Counted from the stretch's first letter, positions 9,052-19,316 are shown. The stretch is 64,000 nucleotides of DNA from Cryobacterium sp. Y50 (GCF_002929805.1 NZ_PJJM01000087.1:18131-82130); one strand, 5' to 3'. Notes: a model not told the origin generated them from the sequence alone. Made by a program: numbers and translations.

Positions 9052-9876
9052 ATGGGTGGGAACACGGTCGTTGGAACGGTACAAACACGATTCGCGATCT
9101 TGGCCATAGTTTGTCTTGCTCTTGCCGGGGCCAGCGCTTACGCGGCAGGGCATCCGGATGTCGCTCAAGTACTCGCTTTAGCCGAACTGGACGTTGTCTG
9201 GATCACGCTTCTGATCACCGGGCTCATCTTACGAAAGCGCGGTATCCCGTTGCTTGCTGGTTGGAGGAGTATCGCGGCGTCCTTGCCGCCGGCCCCCGTG
9301 CATAAGGCGATAGTCGCAGAAGTCGGTCTTGTAACTGCGGTCGCTCGAGTCGTGACACGTCGCCCTCCCCGGGTTCCAGAAAACGGAACTGCCATCGTTT
9401 CAACGCGAGGCACTTTGGCGACTCCGATCGCTTTCGCCGTCGCCACGATGATCGAGATTGTCGTCCTTCACCTCGTCATTCCTTCGCCTTCGCTGGCCAG
9501 CGCGGTGACGTTGCTGAGCCTGTACGCACTCATCCTCCTCTTCGGCGTGATCGCCATACGCTGGCAGCATCCGCACTATGCCACGAATACAGCACTCGTA
9601 CTTCGCAATGGCACCCACACCGTCGCTACTATCTACTTCGCAAACATCCGCAACGCAACAGTGATAAACGACGGCATAGCGACCTATCCCCTGGTCGACG
9701 GATCACTCGTGCGACTCGCTAACGCGAACGGATGCTCCGTCAGCATTCAGCTGCTATCCGCCCAACCAATCACACTCACGGGCAGACGCCGCGCCCCGGA
9801 GCACACCATCACCGAAATTCGACTCGCAGCCGATGACCCGAAGTCAGTAATCGAAATGCTCCGACACCGCCGCTAA
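9052..9876 (+). CDS. Uncharacterised membrane protein
   Basis: The 274-residue product has a pair of hydrophobic helices near residues 13-60 and another pair near residues 125-165. A C-terminal soluble region of about 100 residues follows, rich in beta strands. This arrangement, PH-like or sensor-like, occurs in many actinobacterial membrane proteins, but I cannot name a family. The start at 9052 lacks a strong Shine-Dalgarno and a later start is possible. It is not clearly in an operon. Confidence 0.5.
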   Translation: MGGNTVVGTVQTRFAILAIVCLALAGASAYAAGHPDVAQVLALAELDVVWITLLITGLILRKRGIPLLAGWRSIAASLPPAPVHKAIVAEVGLVTAVARVVTRRPPRVPENGTAIVSTRGTLATPIAFAVATMIEIVVLHLVIPSPSLASAVTLLSLYALILLFGVIAIRWQHPHYATNTALVLRNGTHTVATIYFANIRNATVINDGIATYPLVDGSLVRLANANGCSVSIQLLSAQPITLTGRRRAPEHTITEIRLAADDPKSVIEMLRHRR

Positions 9877-10074
9877 AGACGGTTCATACTTCGACCACAC
9901 GTACAACACCTCACAAAAATCGAGTGTTGCGACGAGCGGTTGAATTCGCCCCTTCTGTAATCGCAGACGGGTCTGATCGCCGGGCCTTTCTGGTCGAAAC
10001 CTATGGGTTGTCTGGTCGGCTGGCAGACTAGAGCTGGTGTCGGCAGGCGGCGCCACTACGGGAAGGCAAATTTT

Positions 10075-10461
10075 ATGCGGCCTAGGACCTGGTTCCTCAG
10101 CGGCGGCGTGCTTGCTCTGATCTGCGTGTGGGCTGTGGCGCACGTCCTGCCTGAGCAACTCGCGTGGATACCCCCAGTCCTATACGGCCTACTCATCGTT
10201 GCAGCCGGTATAGGGTCACTGCAGATGCGCAAGTCGATCGAGCGGCGCATGGTTGAGGGCCCACCAGACAGCAACGAGCCGGATCTGACGGTCAACGCTC
10301 GTGCTGACTCCTTCCCGGTACTTCTCGTCATGAATACCGTGCTCGGCGCGTACCTGGTCAACAGCGGCGTGTTTGCCGCCGGCCTGGCCTGCCTCGGCAT
10401 AACGGTGTTCGCCGTCGCCTGGTTCGGGGTTCGCTATCGTCTGCTGCGATCACGCTCGTAG
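10075..10461 (+). CDS. Small uncharacterised membrane protein
   Basis: This 128-residue protein is predicted to have four membrane segments in two pairs (roughly residues 8-25, 30-47, 80-95 and 97-118), split by a charged loop (MRKSIERRMVEGPPDSNEPD). The ATG at 10075 (MRPRTWFLSGG) is chosen because the segment upstream of it is basic and unlike an N-terminus. No known domain is visible. The gene stands alone between the preceding membrane protein gene and the ABC exporter on the opposite strand. Confidence 0.5.
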   Translation: MRPRTWFLSGGVLALICVWAVAHVLPEQLAWIPPVLYGLLIVAAGIGSLQMRKSIERRMVEGPPDSNEPDLTVNARADSFPVLLVMNTVLGAYLVNSGVFAAGLACLGITVFAVAWFGVRYRLLRSRS

Positions 10462-10635
10462 CGGAACGAGGCTTAGCGGACGTCTTCGTTCCACTACTCC
10501 TACTAGTCAGGCGCCGTGCTTTCGCGCTATGTTCGGTCTCAACTGCTGCTGGCGCACAATCCTTCGTATCTTCCTGCTGCGGCCGGTCATCAGCTTGAGC
10601 ACTTGGGTCGCCCCGCACTATCGCAGCGGCAGTTG

Positions 10636-11877
10636 TTACCGGCGTCCCACCCCGACTGCTTTCGGCCGAGAGAATACAGTCTTGAAGGACACTTTGTTCG
10701 TGTATTCGATGGACCCATACCGGAACAGCCGCACGGCCAGCTGCAGCACGATAGCGCTCAGGAGGAACAGTTCCGTGATGACGATGGCGGCTTCCCAGCC
10801 GGCAAGAGAACCAAACGCGTTGCGAAGCATCGCGGTGATCGGCGCCGAATACGGGAAATACGTGAACATCTGCACGACGGGGCTGTTTGGGTCTGACATG
10901 ACCAGCGAGAGGGCGTAAAGCGGGACGATCATCAGGACGATCAATGCGGAGAACCAGCTACCGGCGTCTTTCGCGGTGGGCATGACCGCTCCGATTGCGA
11001 CCAGCGTGCCGGTGAATAAAGCGAACCCGCCCAGAGCCAGCAGGGCGCCGATGATCATCTGTACGGGGTCGAAAGTGAAGCTGGACAGGTCAATCTCTGG
11101 AAGGTTTAGCGGCGTGCGGAAGAACACATACGCCACCAGCACTGGAACTAGGAATACGAGTACCTGAACAAACCCGACGATGAACAGGGAAATGATCTTC
11201 CCGCTGATCAGCGCGGTGGGATTCAACGTGGTCAGGATCATCTCCGTGACCCGGTTTTCTTTCTCTTCCAACGTGCTGGTGAGCATTTGGTTGGAGAGCA
11301 GCATGAAGACGAGGAAGAAGATGGCCACGAAGATCAACGGCGGGATCATGCCCATGAACCCGGCCGTTTCTTCCCCGTCGGTGAAGGTGGTCGACGTCAC
11401 GGAGATGTTGCCCTGGGCCAACGCTGTCAATGCCGGATCCCCGATTTGGTCCTGAGCGCTGATACTCAAGACCTGGGTTGCGACACCGTCGTACTCGCCA
11501 TTGCCGAACAGGCCCTTATCAACCCCATACACCTGAGTGGCTGTTTTAGCCGGGTCAGCCGGATACACAAAATGGGCGTCCCCATCCCCGGACTTCACTG
11601 CAGCGATCGCCGCCGCATCATCGGTGATGATCGTGCCGCCTAGCGCCGTGGCCACGGCGGGGTCGACGTACCCGGACGCGTCACTGTAGGTGAAGGTGAT
11701 TTTTGCGTCGGATCAGGCGTTGATAGTGCTCGCGGCCATCGAGTTCCCCAGGCTCACCAAGGCAATGACGATGCCAATCGCGATCGGCACCAACAAGGTG
11801 ATGAACCAAAACTTTCTCTTACCCAGGGTGCGGCTGACTTCGAAGCTGATGACGGTGCGGAGGTTGCTTCGTCCCAT
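10636..11877 (-). pseudogene. ABC-2 type exporter permease (NatB-like) interrupted by an in-frame TGA
   Basis: Read from ATG at 11877, the frame runs 413 codons to the TAA at 10638-10636, with one internal TGA at 11715-11713 after residue 54. The N-terminal piece has the cytoplasmic start and first membrane helix of NatB-type permeases (VISFEVSRTLGKRKFWFITLLVP). The downstream piece has a large extracytoplasmic loop and five or six more helices, with TSTLEEKENRVTEMILTTLNP, the family's cytoplasmic signature. The ATPase gene ends one base upstream. An alternative GTG start at 11655 could give a protein lacking the first helix, but that would not be a normal permease. A CGA-to-TGA change would explain the interruption. 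Confidence 0.75.
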
Positions 11878-11878
11878 C

Positions 11879-12838
11879 TCAGGCACCGACCATTTCGTTC
11901 TGCTCGCCATACACACTCACGAAGATCTCCTCGAGCGAGAGCTTGCTCGTCGTGAAGCTGCGCACCAGGACTCCCGCGTCGACGAGGTCACGCAAAATCA
12001 GGGCCTCATCAACAGTCTTGGTGCCGGTGCCGGTGAGGGTCAATTCGGCATAGTTACGGTCACGGACACTGATGTCGTAATGCGGTGAATCCGGTATGTC
12101 ACCGGAGTAACCGATGCGGATCATGGTCCCGCCGTACTGATTCTGCACCTCAGGAATCGTCCCATAGGCTTCCGCACGGCCGCCCTTGAGCAGGATCACC
12201 CTGTCGCACAACCGCTCCACTTCCTCCATCTGATGCGTCACCATCAACACCGTCGCCCCCGCCCGCTTCTGCTCCTCCATGATGTCCATCAGCAGGCGCC
12301 GATTCACCGGGTCAAACCCCTTCGTCGGCTCATCCAAGATCAGTAGCTCCGGGTCGTTCATGATCGTGACGCCGAGCTGGACCTTCTGCTGCTGCCCGCC
12401 AGAGAGATTGTCGACGCGGGCCTTCGCCTTATCTTCCAAACCCACCCGCGCAAGATAATTCATCGACCAGGACACCGCAGCCTTCTTACTCAACCCTTTG
12501 AGCTGACCGAAGTACGTCATCACAGTCAGGACGGATTCCTTCTTATACAACCCCCGCTCCTCCGGCAGATAGCCCAGACGACTGCCCGCCTCCGGCGTGA
12601 ACGGGCGCCCATCAATATGAAGAACCCCCGCAGTCGGCAAATAAATCCCCAGCAACGCCCGAAGCGTGGTGGTCTTACCCGACCCGTTAGAACCGAGGAA
12701 ACCAAACGTCTCCCCCCGCCTCACATCGAAAGAAAGATCCTCAACGACCGTGCTGCCGGCAAAATCCATCCGAAAATGCTCAATATGAACAAGTGGTTCT
12801 CCGACAGAAATCACGGGCGCTACCGGGACCGTCTCCAT
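11879..12838 (-). CDS. ABC exporter ATP-binding protein (NatA-like, with DUF4162 tail)
   Basis: This 319-residue ATPase has Walker A GSNGSGKTT, signature LSGGQQQK, Walker B LLILDEPTKGFD and an H-loop THQ. It is followed by a C-terminal DUF4162-type domain (EVQNQYGGTMIRIGYSG to the end). The start is placed at ATG 12838 (METVPVAPV). The open frame extends another 63 codons upstream, but that segment has no ABC homology and a Cys- and Ser-rich composition. It pairs with the broken permease directly downstream, so the exporter is probably non-functional unless the stop is bypassed. Confidence 0.85.
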   Translation of the reverse strand: METVPVAPVISVGEPLVHIEHFRMDFAGSTVVEDLSFDVRRGETFGFLGSNGSGKTTTLRALLGIYLPTAGVLHIDGRPFTPEAGSRLGYLPEERGLYKKESVLTVMTYFGQLKGLSKKAAVSWSMNYLARVGLEDKAKARVDNLSGGQQQKVQLGVTIMNDPELLILDEPTKGFDPVNRRLLMDIMEEQKRAGATVLMVTHQMEEVERLCDRVILLKGGRAEAYGTIPEVQNQYGGTMIRIGYSGDIPDSPHYDISVRDRNYAELTLTGTGTKTVDEALILRDLVDAGVLVRSFTTSKLSLEEIFVSVYGEQNEMVGA

Positions 12839-13340
12839 CACAACACCACCGCCAGTACGGGCGTCTGTTCTTGTTCTCGAGGGCTTACTCGCAGCCTCAG
12901 CCCTAGCAAACAGTGAACTCCACCCCGCCGAACAGCAGCGATAGTAACCCTGGACATACTCATGAAACGCAAATTTCCCCCATGTGCTTGTGTTCCCATC
13001 CTCCCCCATCACAGCAACAACGCTCAAGCCGAGAGCGGCGGCGGCACCAAAAATCCAACCGCAGGAACATTCTTAGTTCACTATTGAAAGTTTCTAATTG
13101 GGGCAACAAATTGAGGTGGCTCTCAAGCACGCCAAGGGTGGCTCTGAAAGACACGATTCATGGTTTGGTGTGATGGCCGTCACCGGCACCACCACTGGCT
13201 CCCTCGGAAGCCAGTATTTACTTGAAAAGTAAAGTCTGGGTATCCTTTTCAAGCAATCAAGAACCGACGGTCGGAAGAGGGCCGACGTCACAGGCCGGAC
13301 AGGGACACCGCCGCGCAACATTCTGAAATGACGGACCGGG
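12839..13340. other. Intergenic region with an inverted repeat
   Basis: No convincing gene is present in about 500 bases. The clearest structure is an inverted repeat, CTTGAAAAG (13221-13229) and CTTTTCAAG (13245-13253), with a 15-base gap. It could be a terminator downstream of the MFS gene or an operator. Confidence 0.4.
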
Positions 13341-14660
13341 CTATCGCTGCTGGAACACGCGCCGTGACACCACGATGCTCCCAAGCGACAGGGCTGCAAT
13401 CGCCACGAGGTAGTACCCCGGCACGAGCAGTGACCCGGTGGTGCTGATGAGGAACGTGAGAATGAACGGTGCGAACCCGCCGAACACCGTCACGCCGATG
13501 TTGTAACCGAGCGAGAGTCCCGTCGTGCGGATCTGCACGGGGAACATGGCCGACATGATCGCCGGCAGCGGCGCGAAGTACGCCGCGCCCAGCACGCCGA
13601 GAACCAGCTCGATGCCGATCATGGTCACAAGGTTGGGCGATTGGTTCAGCAGTATGAACAGGGGAACGCCGAGTACGAGGGTTCCCGCGGCGGCCCAGGT
13701 CATCACTCGGGCCGGCCCCACACGGTCGGCGAGCTTGCCGATGAATGGCGAGCCGACACTCATGATCACGCCGAAGACCAGCGTGGAGACGAATGCCGCG
13801 GCGGTGGGCATGCCCAGATTGATGATGGCGTAGGTGGGCATGAACAGTGCGATATACACACTCACCGACGCAAGCGCCACGACGCCCACCATTGTCCAGA
13901 GGCGTCCGCCGTTCGCGATGAAGGTCTCCTTCAGCGGTGACGTCGACGGCGTCATGGTCAGAAATTCTGGGGTGTCCTGCATCTTTGAGCGGATGTACCA
14001 ACCCACTGGCCCGATCAGTAGCGCGAAGATGAACGGAACACGCCAGCCCCAGCTTTCCAAGCTCTGCTGGCTCAGGTAGTTGTTCAGGACAAAACCAAAC
14101 AGCCCGGCCAGCAATATCGCCGCGCCCTGCGTGGCCACCTGCCAACTGCCGTAGAACGCCTTGCGGTTCGGGGCGTACTCGATCAGGAACGCGGTCGCGG
14201 TGCCGAATTCCCCGCCCGCGGCAAAGCCCGTCAGCAACCGAGCCACGAGAATGATCACGGCCGCAGTCACCCCGATCATGGCGGCCGTGGGAGCCAGCAC
14301 GATCAAAAGGGTGCCGAGAAACATCACCGAGATGGACACGAGCATGCCCGCCCTACGCCCAGCACGATCCGCGTAACGCCCGATCAGGATGCCACCGAGC
14401 GGCCGCACGATAAATGACACGCCGAACGACGCAAAGGCCAGCAGCAACGACGCCGTCTCATCGGCCGTGGGGAAGAACAACTTCGCGATGGTCACGGCGA
14501 AGCTGCCGTAGACGATCACGTCAAACCATTCCAGCCCGTTACCAATCGATGCAGCCACAACCGCCTTGCGGGCCTGTCGCCGCCGCTCAGCCAGAGCCGG
14601 ACCATCCATTTTGGGCGTGCCGGAAACAGCGGGGACTGCTGACGCGTTGCTCATGGACAT
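13341..14660 (-). CDS. MFS transporter, metabolite:proton symporter (MHS) family
   Basis: This 439-residue protein has twelve predicted membrane helices. The MHS/sugar-porter hallmarks are visible: the N-terminal IGNGLEWFDVIVYGSFA, the loop 2-3 motif GRYADRAGRR, and RPLGGILIG in helix 2. Family members import organic acids, betaine-like compounds or amino acids with protons across the cytoplasmic membrane. ATG at 14660 and an internal ATG two codons later are both possible. It lies downstream of the M20 amidohydrolase (32-base gap, same strand), which suggests that it imports the hydrolase's substrate, an N-acylated amino acid. That link is inferred. Confidence 0.88.
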   Translation of the reverse strand: MSMSNASAVPAVSGTPKMDGPALAERRRQARKAVVAASIGNGLEWFDVIVYGSFAVTIAKLFFPTADETASLLLAFASFGVSFIVRPLGGILIGRYADRAGRRAGMLVSISVMFLGTLLIVLAPTAAMIGVTAAVIILVARLLTGFAAGGEFGTATAFLIEYAPNRKAFYGSWQVATQGAAILLAGLFGFVLNNYLSQQSLESWGWRVPFIFALLIGPVGWYIRSKMQDTPEFLTMTPSTSPLKETFIANGGRLWTMVGVVALASVSVYIALFMPTYAIINLGMPTAAAFVSTLVFGVIMSVGSPFIGKLADRVGPARVMTWAAAGTLVLGVPLFILLNQSPNLVTMIGIELVLGVLGAAYFAPLPAIMSAMFPVQIRTTGLSLGYNIGVTVFGGFAPFILTFLISTTGSLLVPGYYLVAIAALSLGSIVVSRRVFQQR

Positions 14661-14692
14661 TCTTTCTGTTCGAAAGCGGTTGTGTGATTAGG

Positions 14693-15895
14693 TCAGTGCT
14701 GGTGCGCGAGGTGCCTAGCGAGTGCGCGCATGAAATCTTCACAGGCGCTGATTTGCGCCAGGTCGATGTACTCGTTGGCGGTGTGACCCTGACGGATGCT
14801 GCCGGGGCCACAGACCACGGTGTCGATTCCAGCCAGTTGAAACAGGCCGCCCTCGGTGCCGTAGCCGACGGTCTCCTCCGAGCTCGTTCCGGTGAGATCA
14901 TGCACCAGCTGCAACGCGGCGCCAGTTCCGGCCGCGCTCAGGGCGGGAACGGCGCCGATCGGAGCGAACGACACATCGGCGGTTGCATGTTCGGCCCGCA
15001 TCGCGGTGCGTAGCTCCCCGAGCAAGAAGTCTTCGATGCGGGAGAAGATCGCGGCGGTGGACACTCCCGGAATCGCGCGAAATTCGAATTCGAAATCGCA
15101 GCGCTCGGCAACCATGTTCACGGCCGCTCCGCCCGAAATCGTGCCCACGTTGATGGTTGTGTACGGCACCTCGAAGCTTGCATCGAAGGGTCCGTTGACT
15201 CGGTGCTCGTCGGCGATCGAGCGAATAAACGCGATGGCCCGGGCCGCATACTCGATGGCGTTGACGCCATTGGGGGTGTTGGAGGAGTGCGAGGCCAGCC
15301 CGGTGAAACTCACCCGATACAGGTGGCTGCTCTTGTGCGCCGACACCGCCCGCATGCTGGTCGGTTCCCCCACCACACAGATGTCCGGTCGGATACCCCG
15401 CGCGGCCAGGTCGGCCAGCAGGGTGATGGCCCCGTGGCATCCCACCTCTTCGTCGTAGGTCCAGGCGAGGTGCAGCGGCATCGCCAGCGGCCGTGCCAGA
15501 AACTCCGGCAACAACGCCAGAATGACACCGCTGAACGCCTTCATGTCGGCAGCGCCCCGGCCATAAAGCCGGTTCTCGCGCACCTCAGCGATGAACGGGT
15601 CGCTGCTCCACGACTGCCCATCCACGGGCACCACATCGGTGTGGCCAGCAAGCATCACGCCACCCGTCGTCGACCCATCGTGCGCCGGGATCGTGACCAC
15701 GAGATTGGCCTTCGTACCATCGGAGTTAGGCACGAGGACCGGCTCGAGCCCCTGCCCCCGCAGCTCCGCGTCGATGACGTCAATCAGTTCTTGGTTGGAA
15801 TTGCGGCTGGTGGTGTCACAGGCGATCAGGCGGGTGATCCACGCCAGGGTGGTGGGCGCGAGAACGACGGAGCGAGTGATGGGAAAACCTTTCAA
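14693..15895 (-). CDS. M20-family acetylornithine deacetylase-like amidohydrolase (ArgE/DapE type)
   Basis: The zinc-dependent hydrolase is about 400 residues long. It shows the M20 motifs MLAGHTDVVPVDG (metal His and Asp), YGRGAADMKAF (bridging Asp), WTYDEEVGCHGA (catalytic Glu pair) and a C-terminal GHTANEY box with the last metal His. The start is uncertain. TTG at 15895 is the first usable codon, but an AAAGG Shine-Dalgarno sits seven bases before an ATC at 15880-15878, exactly where an ATG would be expected (TRSVVLAPTT...). Homologues cleave N-acyl amino acids in the cytoplasm. It is probably co-transcribed with the MFS transporter. Confidence 0.85.
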   Translation of the reverse strand: MKGFPITRSVVLAPTTLAWITRLIACDTTSRNSNQELIDVIDAELRGQGLEPVLVPNSDGTKANLVVTIPAHDGSTTGGVMLAGHTDVVPVDGQSWSSDPFIAEVRENRLYGRGAADMKAFSGVILALLPEFLARPLAMPLHLAWTYDEEVGCHGAITLLADLAARGIRPDICVVGEPTSMRAVSAHKSSHLYRVSFTGLASHSSNTPNGVNAIEYAARAIAFIRSIADEHRVNGPFDASFEVPYTTINVGTISGGAAVNMVAERCDFEFEFRAIPGVSTAAIFSRIEDFLLGELRTAMRAEHATADVSFAPIGAVPALSAAGTGAALQLVHDLTGTSSEETVGYGTEGGLFQLAGIDTVVCGPGSIRQGHTANEYIDLAQISACEDFMRALARHLAHQH

Positions 15896-16322
15896 AGGGG
15901 TACGAGCTAGCCAATACCCAGGTGCACGAAGCAGAATTACGCGAACACGGCTGAGAGTAGCAGCGCGCGGAAGAGCAGCCGCTCGCCCAGGGCGGGCGTT
16001 GGACACAAACAGACACAAACAGACGGTACCTTTATGGCCAGTCCCGCCCGGCACGTACGTAGCGACCGTCACCTGTGACACATTCCAGACGAACGTCACT
16101 CGAATGATCTGGGGGCGTGAGAACCATCTTTCCCCTCGACCGGCCGGACTGTCGGTGATCGGTCCGAAGCTCGGCCGGCGCATACCGGCCGCGCGCAATC
16201 AAGACAGTCCTGCTGTCCAGATCGATGCCAGCCATTCGTGCACTCCCCGACTCAAGCGACAGCCTGCCCGCTTTCGCCGAAGACTCGGCCCAGGGCCGAT
16301 ACCGCCCTCTGCCGCCCGGTTT
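15896..16322. other. Intergenic region upstream of the M20 hydrolase
   Basis: No gene is supported here. A short tandem repeat of GACACAAACA occurs at 16002-16011 and 16012-16021. The hydrolase promoter should lie in this interval, but no clear -35/-10 pair stands out. Confidence 0.35.
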
Positions 16323-17596
16323 TCACGGGCCGAGCAGAGCCAACGGAATGACTGCGATGCCATCAGCTCGCCGGTACGCCACTTTCCCCGTAGTGATGAC
16401 CGCCGCATCCACGAGGTCGGGGCCAATCTCACCGGCCAGCCACCTCAGATGCCGGGTGTCCTTGTCGTCAACGGTCCCCGACAGCTTGATCTCAAGCGCC
16501 ACCACCCGACCGTCTGGTCGCTCAATAATGAGATCCACTTCACGCTCTCCTCCGTGGGTGCGCAAATGATAAACAGCTGCCCCCGAGGCTTGCGCATAGA
16601 CTCGAGCGCTGAGAGTGACCAAGGATTCAAACAAAGCACCGAGCATCGGCCCATCCCGCAGCTCAGCCGGGCCAATGTCTGCCTTGCTGATGAGCGCTTC
16701 TGCTGACACGCGCAGAAGGCGCGCCGCCAATGCGGGGTCTGCCAGCTGGTGCTTGGGCGCTTGCCCCAACCCGTTGAGACGATTCCTGCTCGGTAGCCAA
16801 CCCGGAATCTGATCCAACAGCCACAGTTTCGTGAGCACTTCCCGGTAATCCTGCGCCGTGGCTTTTGAAGGTTTGGTTGCCTCGCCCGGAGTCGCCGCAC
16901 GGATGATGCTGTCGTAACTGGCCGTCGTAGAGCTGGCTGCCGCGTAAGCCGCCAACCACGCTCGAAGAGTTGCTGGCCGCCTCACTGTGTAACCGGCCTC
17001 GGGAAAATCGTGTTCAACGACTGCCGCGAGATAGCCGTCGAGTGTCGCCGCCCTGTTCGTCTCCGTCTGAAGTCGAATCGCCGGAAACCCGGACCGCGTT
17101 ATCTCAGACGCATAGTCCACGAGCGTCAATGGGCTTTCGCCAGCTATTGCTGCGGGCTCATCCGACAGAAGATCCCCCAGTGACACGGTTGGCCGGGTGA
17201 GCTGTCGTTCGGAGAAAGCCATGGGCCTCATCCGCAGGTGCACGATGCGGCCGGCACCGGAGTGCGCAGGTGCCATCGCCGGGCTCGCACTTCCGGCCAG
17301 GATGTACTGACCGGGCCGTGAATCGTAGTCAACGCCCCGACGAACGGTGTCCCAAATCGCTGGATACATCTGCCACTCATCCAATAAGACAGGCCGTGGC
17401 AACCGAGCTATCCGCTCACGGTCAGCCTGGAGCAATGCGAGCTGGTCAGGGTCGTCGAATTGGATGACAGATGCGGCCCTGCGCGAGGCCGTGGCCGTCT
17501 TACCGACAGCTTTGGGCCCGTCGAGAGCTATATAGCGGGAAGCCCATCGAGCAGTGCAGTCAGTTCGGCATCAACGATACGCGGCGAGTAATCCAT
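16323..17596 (-). pseudogene. AAA ATPase with DUF4143, frameshifted near the P-loop
   Basis: The C-terminal 370 codons (from about 17435) encode the second half of the DUF4143 ATPase family, with the LLDEWQMYP Walker B region, sensor segment YILAGSAS and the DUF4143 nuclease-like tail (REVDLIIERPDGRVVALEIK). The N-terminus starts at ATG 17596 (MDYSPRIVDAELTALLDGLPAI) in another frame and stops at a TAG. The P-loop part (ALDGPKAVGKTAT) resumes in the C-terminal frame at about 17528. A single-base slip around the ATATA at 17530-17535 explains this. Such proteins are often solitary DNA- or defence-related ATPases of unknown role. Confidence 0.75.
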
Positions 17597-17705
17597 CAGC
17601 CTAGATTACCATTCCAAGACCTCATACTTTACTGTTTCGGAACCTTATAATTTACTGTTTTAGACACTCATACTTTACCGTTTCGACGACCCAGTGCATC
17701 GCTTG

Positions 17706-17947
17706 CGTCATTCGGGTATAGGAATGCATACCCCGTTCAGCGTTCAGCTCGGCGGGGGTGCTGGCCATTCAGTACGCCCGCGCACGCGTCCTCACGACGG
17801 CATATACCGAGTACCCTGAGCGCTTGGTTCGGTAGCACCCGCAGCCACCCACGTTCCCGACGACGACCTGGATCAACGAACTCGAGAAGGAGAAAACGAA
17901 CTTAATGACCGGCTAAAGAAACTGACTCATAAAGGTTGACATCTTCC
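17706..17947 (+). mobile_element. IS3-type transposase 3' remnant
   Basis: The strand reads as the last 60-70 codons of an IS3 orfB with frameshifts (HSGIGMHTPF, then ARVLTTAYTEYPERLV, then TFPTTTWINELEKEKTN). It ends with the same terminal sequence (TTTCTTTAGCC complement and a TGACTCATAAA stretch) found at the ends of the IS3 copies at 23161 and 49722. Part of the middle is deleted. Orientation is opposite to the other two copies. Confidence 0.75.
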
Positions 17948-18053
17948 GCACCTGCCAGGGCGAGACAGCCATCCAGATGTGCAATGTCGATGCGGGAGTC
18001 CAGGAACGATGCAATCGGTGCACTGTGCAATCAGTTCACCTCCTGATCCATAG

Positions 18054-18716
18054 TCACTGTGAGTGTCCAGCGAGACGGTGGAGCAGATGCTTCCGTAGTA
18101 TTTGAACATCGGACGGCTCTGTGTCGGTGCGCATCTGAGGCTCGGCAGTGATGCTAGCCACCGCGAGCTCGAGAAGGCGGCGGGAGGCTGCTCGGGCCTC
18201 TTCTTCGGGCAATATGACAAGTTGTTCGTTGAGATAGATGAGCAGGAGGAGATCCTCGGCCCAGCGGTCAGCACGGATTCGTCCCTCAGACTTCGCTCGC
18301 CGTACCAGCGATGTGAAACCCTCGGTGATGAAATCACGAAGGCGGTCAACTTCAGGACTCTGGCCAGCGGCAATTTCACGGAGTGCGCTCAGGTAGCCGA
18401 CATTCTTAAGCTGCTCCTCCCACAACCAGCTCACATAAGCCATCAAGCCATCCCAACCGGTGTCTGCCGCCATCGCATTGCTGATGACCTCCTCATGCTG
18501 GATGAGATTGACTAAAAGCACGGCCTCGATGAGCTTGTGACGGTCGGAAAAGTGGCGGTACAGGGTCGCACCACTGACTCCAGCCCGCTTGGCGATTGCA
18601 TTAAGGGGAGCGTTGATCCCGCTTTCAGCGAAGACTTCGAAGCCGGCAGCGATGAGGGCCTCGCGATTCCGCTGTTGGTCTCTACGTGGGGCTCGCGATC
18701 GCCCGGTCTCCACCAT
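18054..18716 (-). CDS. TetR/AcrR-family transcriptional regulator
   Basis: The 220-residue protein has the N-terminal TetR helix-turn-helix (REALIAAGFEVFAESG, NAIAKRAGVSGATLYRHFSDRHKLIEAV, residues about 15-65) and an all-helical ligand domain. It is divergent from the truncated GMC oxidoreductase. An inverted repeat between them (18748-18771) is a likely operator. It probably repressed the oxidoreductase gene and itself; that gene is now broken, so the regulator may be an orphan. Confidence 0.88.
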   Translation of the reverse strand: MVETGRSRAPRRDQQRNREALIAAGFEVFAESGINAPLNAIAKRAGVSGATLYRHFSDRHKLIEAVLLVNLIQHEEVISNAMAADTGWDGLMAYVSWLWEEQLKNVGYLSALREIAAGQSPEVDRLRDFITEGFTSLVRRAKSEGRIRADRWAEDLLLLIYLNEQLVILPEEEARAASRRLLELAVASITAEPQMRTDTEPSDVQILRKHLLHRLAGHSQ

Positions 18717-18747
18717 CGTTCTAATCTACTTGGAAACGACACTAAGA

Positions 18748-18771
18748 AAAACGTACACATTTATACGTTTT
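18748..18771. promoter_or_regulatory. Probable TetR operator in the divergent intergenic region
   Basis: The perfect 8-base arms AAAACGTA (18748-18755) and TACGTTTT (18764-18771) are separated by 8 bases, between the divergent TetR and GMC genes. The geometry fits a TetR dimer site. Confidence 0.55.
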
Positions 18772-18882
18772 AGGCTAAACTCCGGACTACAACCCGATAT
18801 CGTGACCCAGCCGCACTGGCTGGGAATCGTCAGTCATTCAGCCGGTATGGCATTGAACTGACTGACTCGACGGAGGTAAGCA

Positions 18883-19316
18883 ATGGACACCGGCATTTTC
18901 GACTACATCATCGTCGGCGCAGGAGCGGCAGGAGCGACCCTCGCGGATAGGCTTAGCAGGAAAACGCCAGGATCGGTGTTGGTCCTGGAAAGCGGTGGCC
19001 CCGATTGGGACCCGATGATCCATATCCCGAAGGGCTTCTTTTTCCTCTACGGGGGCAAGAAACACTCCTTTTATTACAACCCACGCACACCACAGAATTC
19101 CGAGTTCAAAGATTCCTGGCAGCGCGGTAGGGTCGCCGGAGGTTCCACCTCACTGAACGGCCTGCAGTACGACCGTGCCCGGCAGCATTACTGGGACTCG
19201 GTGGCCAAGGTCACTGACGACCGTTGGGCATGGGACAACGTCCTGGACGCCTACCGCGAGATCGAGGACCACGAACTTGGAGCCTCGCCCACCCGCGGCG
19301 CGGGAGGACCGTTAAG
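18883..19316 (+). pseudogene. GMC-family oxidoreductase, N-terminal fragment cut by IS1380-type insertion
   Basis: About 145 codons remain of a flavoprotein normally over 500 residues long. The FAD-binding dinucleotide fold (FDYIIVGAGAAGATLADRLS), the ESGGPDWDP segment and the GMC signature RVAGGSTSLNG are visible. The ATG at 18883 follows a good Shine-Dalgarno (GGAGGTAAGCA). The frame continues into the IS and stops at 19347. The missing C-terminal part is not found beyond either IS copy, so it was deleted. Family members oxidise alcohols, choline or sugars. Confidence 0.88.

Noticed and set aside
12913..13173. Plus-strand open frame in the region upstream of the NatA-like gene
   Set aside because: Low-complexity Ser/Pro/Arg composition, no ribosome site and overlap with the probable promoter region.
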